64,000 nucleotides of DNA from assembly GCF_030272615.1 (NCBI RefSeq), contig NC_081413.1, positions 143,063,976 to 143,127,975 of the forward strand, given 5' to 3'. Under the pieces are notes generated by a model. It saw only the letters and a program-made list of their open reading frames with translations. It did no database searches and was not told the origin of the DNA. The position numbers and the translations under genes are program-made. This DNA comes from Cryptomeria japonica (lineage: Eukaryota; Streptophyta; Pinopsida; Cupressales; Cupressaceae). The number at the start of each line of letters is the position of its first letter. Position 1 is the stretch's first letter. This document shows positions 23,043-34,079 of the stretch, piece by piece.

Positions 23043-23738
23043 TTATGTGACTGTCAACGATTTCATATGTAGGTGAAGTGGAGTTGCCTGATTGTTTGGT
23101 ACTTGATTGTTTGTGCTCGCCCTTAAATAATTGAAATGTTGAAAAGGGTTTGGGTCACCATGAAAGGTGATCTCAATGCCATTGTATGGGAACTTCACAC
23201 ATTGGTGAAAATTTGATGGTACTGCTTGCATGGTATTTATCCATGGGCGACCTAATAGCATATTATACCCCAATTCTCTGTCTAGGACTTGAAAGGTGAT
23301 GTCTGTTGTAACTGGTCCTATTTGTACTGGCAAAGTCACTACACCCTTAGAAGGGTTTTCCTCATCATCATAAGCTTTGATATTGATTCTCTTGGTAGAA
23401 TAAATATAATGTTCGGAATATCCTAAAGATTTAATCAAATGCAATGTGCATATGTTAAGGCCAACTCCACCATCTATAAGTACTCTTCGAACTTTTTTTC
23501 GATCAATCAAAGCTTCCAAGTGTAAGGGATCATTATGCATGGGTCGGTTTGTAGGTACATCTTGCTCAGTGAATGCGACCTTTGAAGCTTCCAAGTTTCC
23601 AACCATGGACTTGAATGTGTTCTCATCAATATCTCTAGCAACAACTGAATCTTGTAATACTTTGTCAAGGACTGCTTTATGAGCTAGCGAGATGTGCAGT
23701 AACTCAAATAATGAAATTTGAGTTGGAGTTCGCTTCAA
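23043..23738 (-). pseudogene. Gypsy retropepsin-like aspartic protease segment
   Basis: An open frame of 231 codons. Its first part (RTPTQISLFELLHISLAHK) is the conserved lead-in before plant gypsy proteases. The protease core holds RRVLIDGGVGLNICTL (active-site DGG in place of the usual DTG/DSG, a common plant gypsy variant), then YDDEENPSKGVVTLPVQIGP and YNMLLGRPWINTM, the last being the family's LLGRPWI hallmark. The enzyme would cut the Gag-Pol polyprotein inside the particle. The frame is locally intact, but its neighbours contain stops, so the copy is dead as a whole. Confidence 0.85.
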
Positions 23739-23753
23739 CTAATCCACCATATT

Positions 23754-25886
23754 CTAATTGTTAGTTTTTGAAGGGGGATTTGAAGGCACCCCTTGCAATG
23801 TGACCTTTGATCTCCTAGTGATGATAACAGAATCTTTGCTTATGGGATTTATTGTGATTGTAGCCACTATGTCATCTACTGCACTGAGTGTGTTTATGGC
23901 ATAATCAAATGTGGCATTAGTATAATTGGCAGTATTGTTTTGTGTATTGGAACTAGAAGCCTTTCCTTTATCATGCTTGACAAAGGGATCCTTGAAGATG
24001 GTATGATCTGTGTTTGGTGTCTTACTAGCATCCATAGTAATGTCGCCTTGATCAATGAGATCTTGTATGAAGTTCTTCAGTTTGTAGCAACTTGCTATCT
24101 TGTGACCTTTATGCGGTGGTATTCATAGAAATCATTGTCATTCCACCAAGTTGGCTTAAATGGACCTGTTTCATAGGGACCGACTTCTAGTAAAGCTATA
24201 GCATTACTTTGTATCAATTTTTTTAGTGTCGATTCAATAGGTTCACCAAGGGGTGTAAAGCTTCTTTTGGGTGTGCTTGCCCTTGGTGGTCTTGGATTGC
24301 TTGACTACAATGCATTGGTGTTGTTTATCTGAGTTTGATTCTTACTGGCAAGATCAACTGGTCTTTGTAGAGATTCTACTAGTTGAGCTCTATTTACAAC
24401 ATGGGCATCAACAACTCCATCATTTGTGACATTCTTATTCCTAGGCCAAAATTTTGGTCTTTCACTGTTTATATTTTTGTTTGGCCCATTATCTTTGTGG
24501 TGTTTCAGTATCCCTTTCTCTAATAGGCCTCTTTCATATTTGATGCCTTTTTTTGTGATGTCTTTAAAATTATTTAGGCATTGAATTTGTAATGGATACT
24601 TAATTGGAGGTACAAGATTTTCATTGAAAATGTCTACTTGTTTAGCTTCAGGGATGTGACTAAGACATCTGCTATATAAACCTCTCCATCTTTACAAGAA
24701 TGTAGTGAAGGTTTCTCCTTCCCTTTGCATTGTTGCACTTAAATCCATCAACGTAACTGGATTATCTATATTGAATGCAAAGTTTGATATGAATAACTCA
24801 GCCAGTTCACCCCATGAAGCAATCTTAGGTGGAAGGTGTGCAAACCATTCTGATGTTGCTCCTCCAAGACATGGAAAATAGCATCATTAAGTATGTATCA
24901 TCATGGGCTACCTCGATACATGTCGTGAAGAATTCTCTGACATTATCTTGAGGAACACCTTTCCCTCTATATTTATCGAACCTTGGAGTTTCAAAATGTG
25001 TGGGAAAAGGTGGCATGTATAACTTTTTGTCAAAAGGATATGGACAGAGGTCTTCCATTGTATAGCTCTTTTTATCATTGATTGTTTGCATATTGGTCAT
25101 ATGTTTCTGAATATTCTCCATTTGTTGAGTCAGGATCTTTGTTTGTGTCAATGGTGTACTAACTTGATGAGTGTTTCCCACAAAAGGGATAGTATTGGAG
25201 TATCTTTGAGATTTCTTAAATGTAGACTGACCATGTAGTTGTGTACCATAAGTCCCACTAGGTGGTGTAAAGTATGGAAATTATGTATTGACATTCGGCT
25301 GAGTTGAGCTAGTTATCCCTTGATTCACATTTTGGCCATTGTAGGTGGATCCACCTGAAATTGAAAGTTGAGTTATACTTGTTGAAGTAGGGTTTTGAGC
25401 TATTGTAGCTTGTGTTGTTACATTGGGCATTGTCCAAGATGTAACATTTGCTAACGCAACTATTGACAGTGCTAAAGTTGTAGTCGCTTGAGTATTTTGA
25501 GATACATCCTGGGTTGATGTAGCAAGTGTTGCTTGAATATGTGTAACAGTAGGTACTTGAGGAAAATTTTGGTTCAATGTCACACTTGGCGGCAATATAG
25601 CCGAAATGTCCACCCTTGGAGGTAATTTGGCCTCATTTTGGACTAATAGTGCAAGATATTTATCTCTATCATTATTGATGAGAGTGTTGAGAATCATAAG
25701 TGTTGTAGGATCTTGTTGGGCTGCTTCCAATTATTATTTTGTTAGATTATGTTGTATTTCATCAATGTAAGGCATCATGTTTGTATTTGTTGATAAGGTT
25801 GTAGGTCTCCGACCCGGTGTTTGTTGATTTGTGGACAAGTTTATATTCTATGTTGGGTTAACCAAAGGGTCGTTGTTAGGTTCCAT
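23754..25886 (-). pseudogene. Gypsy Gag polyprotein, several stops
   Basis: Gag forms the retrotransposon particle and binds RNA. The ATG (25886-25884) opens MEPNNDPLVNPT before an early stop. A Thr/Ala/Gln-rich N-terminal region follows (to 25281). The conserved gag block is at 25110-24790: YTMEDLCPYPFDKKLYMPPF, PRFDKYRGKG.P.DNVREFF, DDTYLMMLF, then ASWGELAELFISNF. The later part includes VTLMDLSATMQREGETF and YSRCLSHIPEAK. A degraded zinc-knuckle-like NDFYEYHRIK segment occurs near 24130, lacking the first Cys. The last frame (24035-23754) leads into the protease. Stops occur at several sites, for example within the gag core (FL*RWRG). Order and content are those of plant Ty3-gypsy elements. 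Confidence 0.8.
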
Positions 25887-26096
25887 CTAATGTTTTGCCT
25901 TTTGAGCATGTGTTAATGGCATGAATGTTATTCCAACATGATCTTGACTCTTCAAGACTCTCTAAAATGCAAATGAAAGACTCAACTAAATGTAGCTAGG
26001 TATGCTTCGAAGACATTCTAAAGACTAAAAATGCAATCTATGAGTGAAGACTTGCTATCAAGGATTTAAGAATTCAAACACAAGATCTTCAACATA

Positions 26097-26333
26097 TTAT
26101 CGAAATGCTTCAAATTCTACCTCTTCTTTGATTTGATTTTTGAGGTCTATGTCAATTTGAACTGACTTCCAAACTTCCTTATCTATGATAGCTTGGACTA
26201 TGTCGTATTGGTCTTGATCAACTATCAATTCTCCAGGAAGAATATTTAAACCATCAATTATTTCTAATTGAACGTTGTTTGACCCAAGATTGGGTTGCTC
26301 AAATGGGAATTTGTCATCTCCTTTTAGACCCAT
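26097..26333 (-). CDS. Small leader ORF, copy B of a duplicated pair
   Basis: A 78-codon ORF with ATG at 26333, on the same strand as gag and upstream of it. The product starts MGLKGDDKFPFEQPNLG and later has VDQDQYDIVQAIIDKEVWKS. It is clearly homologous to the ORF at 26677-26399: FPFEQPNLG.NN.QL.IID, QY.IV..IID.E.WKSV and D..L...IK are shared. No known family was recognised. Position between primer-binding site and gag suggests an accessory or Gag-leader protein of the element. It is small, acidic and probably helical. Confidence 0.5.
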   Translation of the reverse strand: MGLKGDDKFPFEQPNLGSNNVQLEIIDGLNILPGELIVDQDQYDIVQAIIDKEVWKSVQIDIDLKNQIKEEVEFEAFR

Positions 26334-26398
26334 ATGCTAACGATTACAATGCAGACTATATGGAACCTAGAAATGATTGATACTTTTCTTTAAGGACT

Positions 26399-26677
26399 TT
26401 AACAAGGATTTAGAAACTCTGCTATGGTCTTTTCAACCAATTGTTTGATGGCTTCCTTTTGAGCTGCCTTTTTTATCTTTTTCCTCAACTTTTCATCAAG
26501 ACGGACAGATTTCCAGATCTCATTATCTATGATGGTTTCAACTATATTGTACTGAGCACGATCAACTTTTAGTGTCCAAGCAAGGTTGTCCAAACTATCA
26601 ATTATTGCTAATTGGTCGTTGTTTGGTCCAAGATTGGGTTGCTCAAATGGAAATTCGATGTCTCCTTTCAGATGCAT
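26399..26677 (-). CDS. Small leader ORF, copy A of a duplicated pair
   Basis: A 92-codon ORF with ATG at 26677, 66 bases upstream (minus strand) of its paralogue. It starts MHLKGDIEFPFEQPNLGPNN and ends with a Lys/Ala/Glu-rich helical tail (KKAAQKEAIKQLVEKTIAEF) that is absent or diverged in copy B. Shared positions extend across the whole length of the shorter copy, so one arose from the other by tandem duplication. Family unknown. Confidence 0.5.
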   Translation of the reverse strand: MHLKGDIEFPFEQPNLGPNNDQLAIIDSLDNLAWTLKVDRAQYNIVETIIDNEIWKSVRLDEKLRKKIKKAAQKEAIKQLVEKTIAEFLNPC

Positions 26678-28133
26678 GTATTGAGGTATGTTTCTTAGAC
26701 TCTAATGCAATACTAAATTCTATATGAGTGGATGCAACTTGATTGAAGACTACTCTTTTTTGTGATGTGATGACTTGTGCAAAAACTTTGTGCAGTATGA
26801 TGACATTAAAGGACTTATGCATGAACTAGATGTCTAGGACTTAAGATCACTTGAGAATGCCATGTTTTCTATCTTTGAATTTTGCAAAAGTTTTGGTTTG
26901 ATGTTGACATTAATGTTGACACGTGACTTTGTTGAGGGACTTGATCTTGTTGATGTTTTTATTAAACCTGATTGAGATTCCACTTTGTTTTTTTGGTATT
27001 TTCTAAAATGTTTGAATTTGGTAAAATTTAGCAAAGGACACAACAAACACATCAAAAAGAATAATAACACTAAAAGAATACTTGTTTAAAGAAAATTTTC
27101 AAATTCTCATGAATGTTGGAGTCTTTTTCAAAACCCCATTTTGTTTTCGTTGTAATTGGTCAATCGATAGCACATCAAGTAGACTCTCCTAATGGTCAAA
27201 AGGTCACAAGTATTACCACAACCCATATCTTGATACTCTGTCAGCTCAAATAGCCCTGTCACACCCTGGGGTGCGCCCTTTTTTTGTGGTTTTTTGGAAA
27301 TTAGCCAAAGAAGGTTGCTCCTCAATTAGCTCGTTATCCTAGGAGATATATGGTGAGTGTCTTGGGGGCAGATTCTTCCCCACCCTTGCACTATGATAAT
27401 CCAAGTGTCTGGTTGTTGACTTAGTTGGGCTTCTAATTTCTAAGGTGTTTAGAAAGGGTTCTATTCGAGTGGTCACAATCAGCAGCATTTTACACTCTGT
27501 TAAGTGAGGTCTCCTAGTCTGTAGAGGTTACACTCTACAAATTTTAACGTATCGTATAGGCACTAAGAGAGGCATAACACCATTGTGACAACATGTAACA
27601 CTTGTCGCATATGATTTTCATCACATACGCATTTATTTAGAGTGGCTTGGATTACTTGGCTTTAGTCATTGCCACTTAGGTTGTTCCCTCTCACTTCGCC
27701 TTATGGGCTACTTGGGAGGTGGGCCTTCTAAAGGTGTTATCCTAAAATGAAATAAAGCATGAAAAAGGTGGGTCTGACTTTTTGATCACCCAAAAAAGGG
27801 GAGAGCATATACCTATCACCTTGAAGACATGAAGAATAATGATTCCTTTTAAACCTTCATTGCAATGTTTTCTAAACTATTGGAGATGTTGCTGGAAAAA
27901 GGCATGGGGTTTATTTTAACTGTCATAGCGATGATAAAAGTTATATTATTCTTTTTAACAGCACCAAAATAAATTTTCTACTCTAACCCTATAGAGAAAA
28001 TAACGTTAGTAGACATATGGTGGGCTATCCATCCTAATTTTCTTAGTTACAGAGCTCTGTCTTTTCACAAATAGAGAGAAAACCTGATAAAAACCATAAC
28101 TAAATAAAGAAAAAATGCAAAAAACCTAAACTA

Positions 28134-28255
28134 GCAATTGCGAACTAACTACTGAGCAATTGCGAACTGATATGCTATCAATTGTGAATTACTGTGATAT
28201 CAATTGTGAATTGATGTCTGAGCAATTGCATAGCAATATCAAGTCAATTGCTCAT
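28134..28255. repeat. CAATTGC/CAATTGTGAA word cluster 1
   Basis: The palindromic core CAATTG occurs repeatedly in about 120 bases, mostly as GCAATTGCGAACT or TCAATTGTGAATT. The spacing is irregular, so it is not a simple tandem array. Confidence 0.75.
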
Positions 28256-28675
28256 TAGTTAAATGCAAAAGAAAATAAAATTAGACAGCAGCAAAAGACA
28301 GAAGATAGAGATTTTATTCTGCAATGATGTTATCCCAAATCACATGAGCCATCACATCAATACCGTCATAAAATTTATATTTGGCAATGAATCGGTGGAT
28401 GCTTCTATGGTATTGGGTGATTGCTTATTTTTCTTCAATTTTGTGAAGCTCTCTTTCTACTTTTAGGAGTCTTTGATAAGCTCTTTGTTCTTTCCTATGC
28501 TTTCTTGCCCTCCTTGCACCTGAGATTTTGAAGGTTACCTTTCCTACCATTGGATTAGACACATTTTATGCAAAAAATAAAAATTTCTAGAATTGACAGA
28601 TTTTAATAGGTTAGGTGCGCAAGATCAACTAATTAAGAAATGACAAATAAAAAATTATTTTCTCCCTTTTTTGAG

Positions 28676-28800
28676 CAATTGCGGATCATTTTAGCAATTG
28701 CGGATCATTTTACTGTCAATTGCAACAGATTTTAATGGCAAGTGCGGATAAATACTCGCAATTTCAAATTTCTATCTAGTCAATTGCAGATTCTTATTTT
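28676..28800. repeat. CAATTGCGGATCA word cluster 2
   Basis: AGCAATTGCGGATCATTTT occurs twice in a row, followed by related CAATTGCA, AAGTGCGGAT and GTCAATTGCAGAT words. Same core as the cluster at 28134-28255, in the leader close to the primer-binding site. Confidence 0.75.
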
Positions 28801-28857
28801 CTAGGCATGTACGGATCTGCAAAATCAACCAAAACAACAAATAAAGGTTAGATCTGT

Positions 28858-28875
28858 TTCACGTTGGGTTCACCA
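28858..28875 (-). other. Candidate primer-binding site of gypsy element
   Basis: On the minus strand TGGTGAACCCAACGTGAA begins two bases after the LTR end at 28878. On the + strand it reads like a tRNA 3' end, finishing in CCA. A closely similar sequence lies at 37956-37973 at the corresponding place of the second gypsy remnant. The primer tRNA was not identified. Confidence 0.6.
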
Positions 28876-28877
28876 AT

Positions 28878-29972
28878 TGTTCTCATGTTTGAAATAATCA
28901 AATCCAAGCTAATTAGACTGTAAGGACGAATCAAAAAATCCTTAACTAATTAAACTGATTTTAAACACAATATAATGAAATAAATGGTATAAATAGAAAG
29001 ATTAAACTAAATTAAAACTCCCTATTCTCCACTTGTGCTTCCATTGTTCTTCTCCATTATTGTTGGTGTAGGTGGCTCTTAAGATATTGCACTGATTTCC
29101 TGCATAAGATGGACAATAACTTTGAAGACTATGATTCTAAATTATGTGATTCTCTAGCTTGAAATGAGAAAATGAGGTTGAATTTATAGTTTTCAACACA
29201 AAGGAGGTGAGAATTTGAACTCAAGTGTTGATTGGCAGATAACAAAAATTGATTGATATGTTAACTCATTAGATTGATCTGTTAATAGAATTGATTGAGG
29301 AGTCAGCTGAATTGATTAACCAGTAGACTGAATAGACTAGCTAGTTGACTAAGTTGATGAATCGGATGACTAAATTGATTAGAGAGATAAGTGGATTAAT
29401 TGATCAGTTAGAAAAGGTGATTGAGAGTTAAAAAGGGTGATTGATGAGTTAACTGAGTTAAGTAATTAGAAAACTGATTTGATCAATCAGTTCTAATTTT
29501 AGCATGTGTTGTAGGATTTTGAAATTGAATTTCCTTTTCATTTTAAATTTGGATTTGAATTTGGACTTTCGAATGCTGAAATGCATATGAAATTAACTGA
29601 AATTTGAATTTGGGGAAAATGACATGAAATTAGATGGAATTAATTGGAATTAGAATTTGGGGATTGGAAGAATTAACTTAATTAATTAAATAATTTAAAT
29701 GAAATTATTTAATCATAGGAAAATGAATTAATTAAATAATAAAGATTATTAAATTAAGGAAAATGTCGTAGCTAATTAAATAAATAATATTTAATTAATA
29801 TTTGAGATAAGGTTAATTGATTGAATGATGAAATGATAGAAATTTGATGATTAGAAATTTAGAATGTGATGATTTGAAGAAATATTTAATTTAATCAAAT
29901 AATTAAAGAATTACTTAATTAAATAGATGAATAATTAGTGTAGAATTAATGAGACATTTTTAGGTGTCTACA
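28878..29972 (-). repeat. 5' LTR of gypsy element, 1,095 bp
   Basis: On the minus strand it starts TGTAGACACCTAAAAATG at 29972 and ends CATGAGAACA at 28878, giving the TG...CA limits. A TATA box is at 29190-29181. The first part is very AT-rich with TTAATTAA words. The same TGTAGACACC start occurs at 63724 in another LTR. Confidence 0.7.
29181..29190 (-). promoter_or_regulatory. TATA box in gypsy 5' LTR
   Basis: ACTATAAATT on the minus strand, about 780 bases inside the LTR and some 300 bases before its end, the usual place for the U3/R start. Confidence 0.5.
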
Positions 29973-30977
29973 GTAAGCATAATTCTAATGATGTGTTGTA
30001 TGTTGAAGGTTTAAAGCATAATCTTTTGAGTGTTGGTCAAATGGTTGATAAGGGATATAACTTGCAATTCAAGAATGGGAAATTTGAGATCTTGAGTAGC
30101 TCTGAAACTGAGATTACATCAAGGACAAAGACTAAAGGTATATATCTTTCACTTGAATGATAGTAGTAAAAGTTGTCTGATTGCTCAGATTGATAAAAGT
30201 TGGTTATGGCATAAAAGGATGTATCATATAAATTTTGATTGCATGGTTAAGATAAGTTCTACTCAATCAATGAGAGATCTATCGAAGTTAATAAATCCTT
30301 CTAATCTGGTATGTAAGGAATGCCAATTAGGGAAGCAGACAAGAGTGACTTATAAGAGAAAAAAGTATAATTCTAATGGATTGTTGGATCGTGTGCATAC
30401 TGATCTGTATGGTCCTTCTAGAGTGAGAAGCTTGTAGGGTGATAGATATTGCATGCTACTGATTGATGACTATTCAAGGATGATGTGGGTTACCTTCTTA
30501 AGGGAGAAGTTTTAAGCATTGGAGAAGTTCAAGATTTTCAAGGCTAAAGTTGAAACTGAGAGTAGAATGAAGGTGAAGTGTCTGAGATCTTATAGATGTG
30601 GAGAATTCACTTCCAGTGAGTTTAATGCATCTTGTGAAGAGTATGGAGTTAAGAGACAGTTATCTGCTCCTAGGACTCCACAACAGAATGGTGTTGTAGA
30701 AAGGAATAATAGAACAGTTCAAGAAGCTTCTAGAACCATGATGATTGAAGGAAATATTCTGCATGTATTTTGGAGAGAAGTTGTGATTATTGTTGTATAC
30801 ACTCTTAACCGGGTAAATGCCAAAGGTGATACTGGTAAAACTCCTTATGAGTTATGGTTTGGTCATGCTCCTACTATTAGATATTTCAAAAAAATTGGTA
30901 GTAAATTCTATATCAAAAGAGATGAAGATATTGGAAAGTTTGATGCTAGATGTGATGAAGGAATCTTTCCTAGTTAG
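29973..30977 (+). pseudogene. Copia gag-pre-integrase and integrase region
   Basis: Integrase would insert the cDNA copy into the genome. At 29995-30060 the frame reads DVLYVEGLKHNLLSVGQMVD, the pre-integrase hallmark. The zinc-binding part WHKRMYHINFD...CKECQLGKQ lies at about 30200-30345. The catalytic core follows: HTDLYGPS (first Asp, about 30395), LLIDDYSRMMWV (30450-30490), LRSYRCGEF (30580-30607) and PQQNGVVERNNRTVQE with the catalytic Glu (30680-30725). Family members usually have Asp in LRSD..GEF; here it is Tyr, so the catalytic triad is broken. Stops at 30436-30438 and 30512-30514 also interrupt the frame. It ends TPYELWFG...GSKFYIKRDED before a stop at 30975-30977. Confidence 0.85.
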
Positions 30978-31329
30978 TCTACTAAAAGTAAGGCATGTCG
31001 GTGTTATAATAAAAGATTGAGAAAAATCATTGAAAGTCTTAATATGAAAGTTGATGAAGGTAATGTGAGATAGATTAGATCTTGTGGATATGATTCTGAT
31101 GATCAGGATGCCAGTTTAGATAAAGGAAAATAGTTGCAAATCCAAAGTCAAGTTCAGATTGCTCTAGAAAAGTCTGAGAATGAAGGTGCAGATGCTAGTG
31201 CAGAAGAAAGAGTTCAAGAACTTGAAATTCAAGAAAATCCTAAAACCCCTAGGTATATATGTAAGATTGAATCATCTAGAAAATCAGATTATTGGTGATA
31301 AGAATAAAGGTGTGATGACTAGAAGAAGA

Positions 31330-31770
31330 CTTGCTAAATAAATTTGTTTGATTTCTAAGATTGAGCCTAAGAATGTTGATGAAGTTTGCAAAGATGAAAA
31401 TTGGATTAAAGCTATGGAAGAAGAATTGAATCAAGATTGAGAAAAATAATACATGGATTCTTGTTCCTAGACCTAAGGATAAAAATGTAATTGAAACTAA
31501 ATGGGTATTCTAGAATAAGTTGAATGAATAGGGTGAAATTGTCTGAAATAAAGCTAGACTTGTTTGTAAAGGTTATTCACAGATGGAAGGAATTGACTAT
31601 GAGGAGACTTTTTCTCTGGTGGCTAGAATTGAAGTTGTTAGATTATTTCTTGCCTATTCTACTCACAAAGATTTCAAGGTTTATCAGATAAATGTCAAAT
31701 GAACCTTTCTTAATGGAGAATTGGAAGAAGTCTACATTGAGCAACCAGATAGATTTCAGTTGATGGATGT
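31330..31770 (+). pseudogene. Copia reverse transcriptase, N-terminal part only
   Basis: The frame contains DENWIKAMEEELNQ, then [46 protein letters not shown] and FLNGELEEVYIEQPDRFQ, the ordered blocks of copia RT fingers and palm. Several stops are present (for example 31512-31514 and 31698-31701). QINVK replaces the usual Q.DVK, so the first catalytic Asp is lost. Copia RT should continue for more than 200 residues with a YVDD box. Instead the next readable segment is already the RNase H lead-in, so the middle was deleted. Confidence 0.85.
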
Positions 31771-32335
31771 TGTGTGTCATGTTGCTAGATTTTAATTTGA
31801 TCCTAAGGAATTTCATGTTACTACTATAAAGAGGATATTCAGATATTTGAAAGGGATAGTTGATTTTGATCTGTGGTATTCTAAGAATGATGACTTTACT
31901 TTGATTTCTTTTACAAATGTTGATTGGGTAGGTGATGTTGATGATCGAAAGAGTACTACAGGTGGTGCATTCTTTTTGGGAAAGAAGTTGATCTCTTGGG
32001 CAAGTAAGAAGCAAAATACTATTTCTTTATATACTACAAAAGTTGAATACATTGTTGCTGATAGAAATTGTACTTAGGTAATTTGGATGAAGAAGATGTT
32101 GAAGGATATAAGAGTTATTTATGATGAGCCTATTGTCATATATTGTGATACGCATTCCAAGACAAAGCATATATTAATCAAGTTTCATTTCTTGAGAGAG
32201 AAGGTGAATGAGAAAGAAGTCAGATTGAGGTATGTATCTACAAAGGAATAGATTGCAAATATCTTACGAAGCCTTTGCCTAAAGATACTTTTGAGTATCT
32301 CAGAATGAAGTTAGGGGTAATTTCCCCTCCTGATA
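31771..32335 (+). pseudogene. Copia RNase H region
   Basis: Starts VCHVARF..DPKEFHVTTIKR and FRYLKGIVDFDLWYSKND, then NVDWVGDVDDRKSTTGGAFF, KKLISWASKKQNTISLYTTK and VEYIVADRN, all typical of the copia RNase H that removes RNA from the hybrid during reverse transcription. The usual STTEAEY block reads TTKVEY, so one acidic residue is replaced. C-terminal KTKHILIKFHFLREKV is present. A stop near 32076 and another near 32250 break the frame. Confidence 0.85.
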
Positions 32336-32679
32336 AGAACTAAGGTACATGGATTTGCATCAGTTTGGTAAACTTCACAGAGATATTTCATGCTCTAGAT
32401 TGATGAGTGAGGCTACTACTTAGGGGGAGTAGTCAGTGTCAGTATTGGTGGTTCAGATGTTCAAATTTGTGGGAAAGAAGCTTGATTCTTGAGCCTTTGT
32501 CATTGATCTCAAAGGGAGAGAGAAGCATGTGAAAAACTTTGTAAGAGAGTAGAGCATTTTGAGATTTGAATTGTTTGTCAAGGGGGAGTTGATCCTTGTG
32601 ATTTTGAGGGAGATTTATGAGAGATGATTCCTTTCTTTGCATTGATTGTTTTTCACATTCATATGTTGCCATCAATGCC

Positions 32680-32691
32680 AAAGGGGGAGAT
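32680..32691 (+). other. Polypurine tract of copia element
   Basis: AAAGGGGGAGAT directly before the LTR start TGTTG. This is the standard plus-strand primer of plant copia elements. Confidence 0.8.
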
Positions 32692-34079
32692 TGTTGTAGA
32701 TTCCTGATATGTTGTCATTGATGTCGATATATGTGGAGATTTTTGAGGAGGAGATTGTTGGAAAGTGTTCTTCTATGTATTCTAGTGTTGTAGTTTGATT
32801 GGATGAGTTGGTTTAGCTTGTGTTTTGCAGATGAGTTGATGCGGTTTAAACAGTTTTTGGTATGTTGTCTGTAGATGGTTCATTCCCATTTGCAAAGGTC
32901 TACATCATGATCTAATTGAGTTATGAGATCCGGTATTGAGGATGTTATGTAGTTGTTTATTTTATACAATATTCTAGTTTGTGCTTTGTATTGCTCCAGA
33001 AATGCTATATCTTTGGTTGCGGATGTTTGGGACGTGTTATGGACATTGATGTGTGTCCTTAGTTTGTATAGTTCATGATTTGGAGGTCCGCAAGCAAATC
33101 TTTCAGTTTGATAGTCAGTTATGTTGATATTCTTGTGCTCTGGTAGAGAAATGATGATGATTCTAGTAATCCGAGTTGTTGTGGTTGTTGTGATGCAATT
33201 CACCTTGCTTGTGAATGTCTCTAGATCGTGTATTATGCATATTGGTGGTCCACATTGATTATTGTGCGCGTTATTGAAGATTTTCCTTGTCCGGTGATAT
33301 TCTTCATGCTATGTGACACTCTTGGTGATTGTAGCATGTTTCAGATTATTGAGGCATAATTCTTGGAGGTGTTTCATATTTGCGGTATTGTTTTGGGTCC
33401 AAACTATGTCTTGGATGACATTGTTTTGGTATGCATGAATACTTGTCGCATGTGAGGATATTATTTTGTAATTTGTATTGAGGGTTTGTATAAATATATA
33501 TAATAATCATGTAAGATGTATGTCTACAAGTGTCTGCATTGTATATGCGAGTGAATGATCGAGTTGGATGTGCAAAAAAGTGATTTGATCTTTTGGAAGT
33601 GTGAAGGAGAAGAGAAGTGTTGCAGAGTAGACTGTGTGCTTAACCAGAACTATACCCAAGCATATGGAGATGTTATTTTTGTAGTTCATGTAATGCAGAT
33701 TCTAGTCCAAATGTTTTTGTAAGTCAATGAGACTTCCTATAAGGCAGCAAGCCTTCCCGTAAGGTTGTAGGCTTTCTGGGTTTCTTATTTTGAGCAGTGA
33801 GCTCTAGGCAATGTGCCTGAATGCATGTGCATTCCCGTTGTAATATTCACATTTACTCCTAACAAGGTATTATCTCATTGTGGGTAGGTTCCCACCATGG
33901 TTTTTCCCTTTATCGAGTTTTCCACATCAAAAATTTTGGTGTTATGTGTGTTATTGACGTGGTATTGTTTCATGCTTTAACTGTTAATTATTAGATTTGT
34001 TTTGTGGTTTATGTTGTAGTAAGTTTTTGGTGAAAACTTATTCACCTCCCCCTCTTAGTTTGCTACATTGTTGCCAACA
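32692..34079 (+). repeat. 3' LTR of copia element, about 1.39 kb
   Basis: Starts TGTTGTAGATTCC after the polypurine tract and ends TTGCCAACA, giving TG...CA limits. A TATA box lies at 33489-33499. Near the end are CCACCATGGTTTTTCCC, TTTTGGTGTTATGTGTG and TTCACCTCCCCCTCTTAG, all common in plant copia LTR ends. Confidence 0.75.
33489..33499 (+). promoter_or_regulatory. TATA box in copia 3' LTR
   Basis: TATAAATATAT about 800 bases into the LTR, followed some 350 bases later by TAATATT-rich sequence near the probable polyadenylation zone. Confidence 0.5.

Larger units (their letters stand above)
26678..28857. other. Gypsy leader region; no gene recognised
   Basis: Long stretch between the leader ORFs and the primer-binding site. 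Short frames only, e.g. minus-strand 27070-26834, without family resemblance. It contains two clusters of CAATTGC words (see the repeat entries). Retroviral-type packaging and dimer signals could lie here but cannot be seen by eye. Confidence 0.4.
21550..29972 (-). mobile_element. Ty3-gypsy retrotransposon, 5' half, decayed
   Basis: In minus-strand order: 5' LTR (29972-28878), primer-binding site (28875-28858), a long leader with two duplicated ORFs, gag (from 25886), protease (23738-23043), a G-patch segment (about 22755-22620) and the start of reverse transcriptase (to about 21550). Integrase, RNase H and the 3' LTR were not seen. The 5' LTR start joins copia coding sequence at 29972/29973, so the element was probably inserted into that copia element. 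Confidence 0.75.
29973..34079 (+). mobile_element. Ty1-copia element, 5' truncated, with 3' LTR
   Basis: Coding order on the + strand is gag-pre-integrase, integrase, reverse transcriptase and RNase H, the copia order. A polypurine tract (32680-32691) and a 3' LTR (32692-34079) follow. The 5' part is cut off at 29972 by the gypsy LTR. A large internal deletion near 31770 removes the RT catalytic core. Stops and frameshifts are frequent. Confidence 0.85.
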
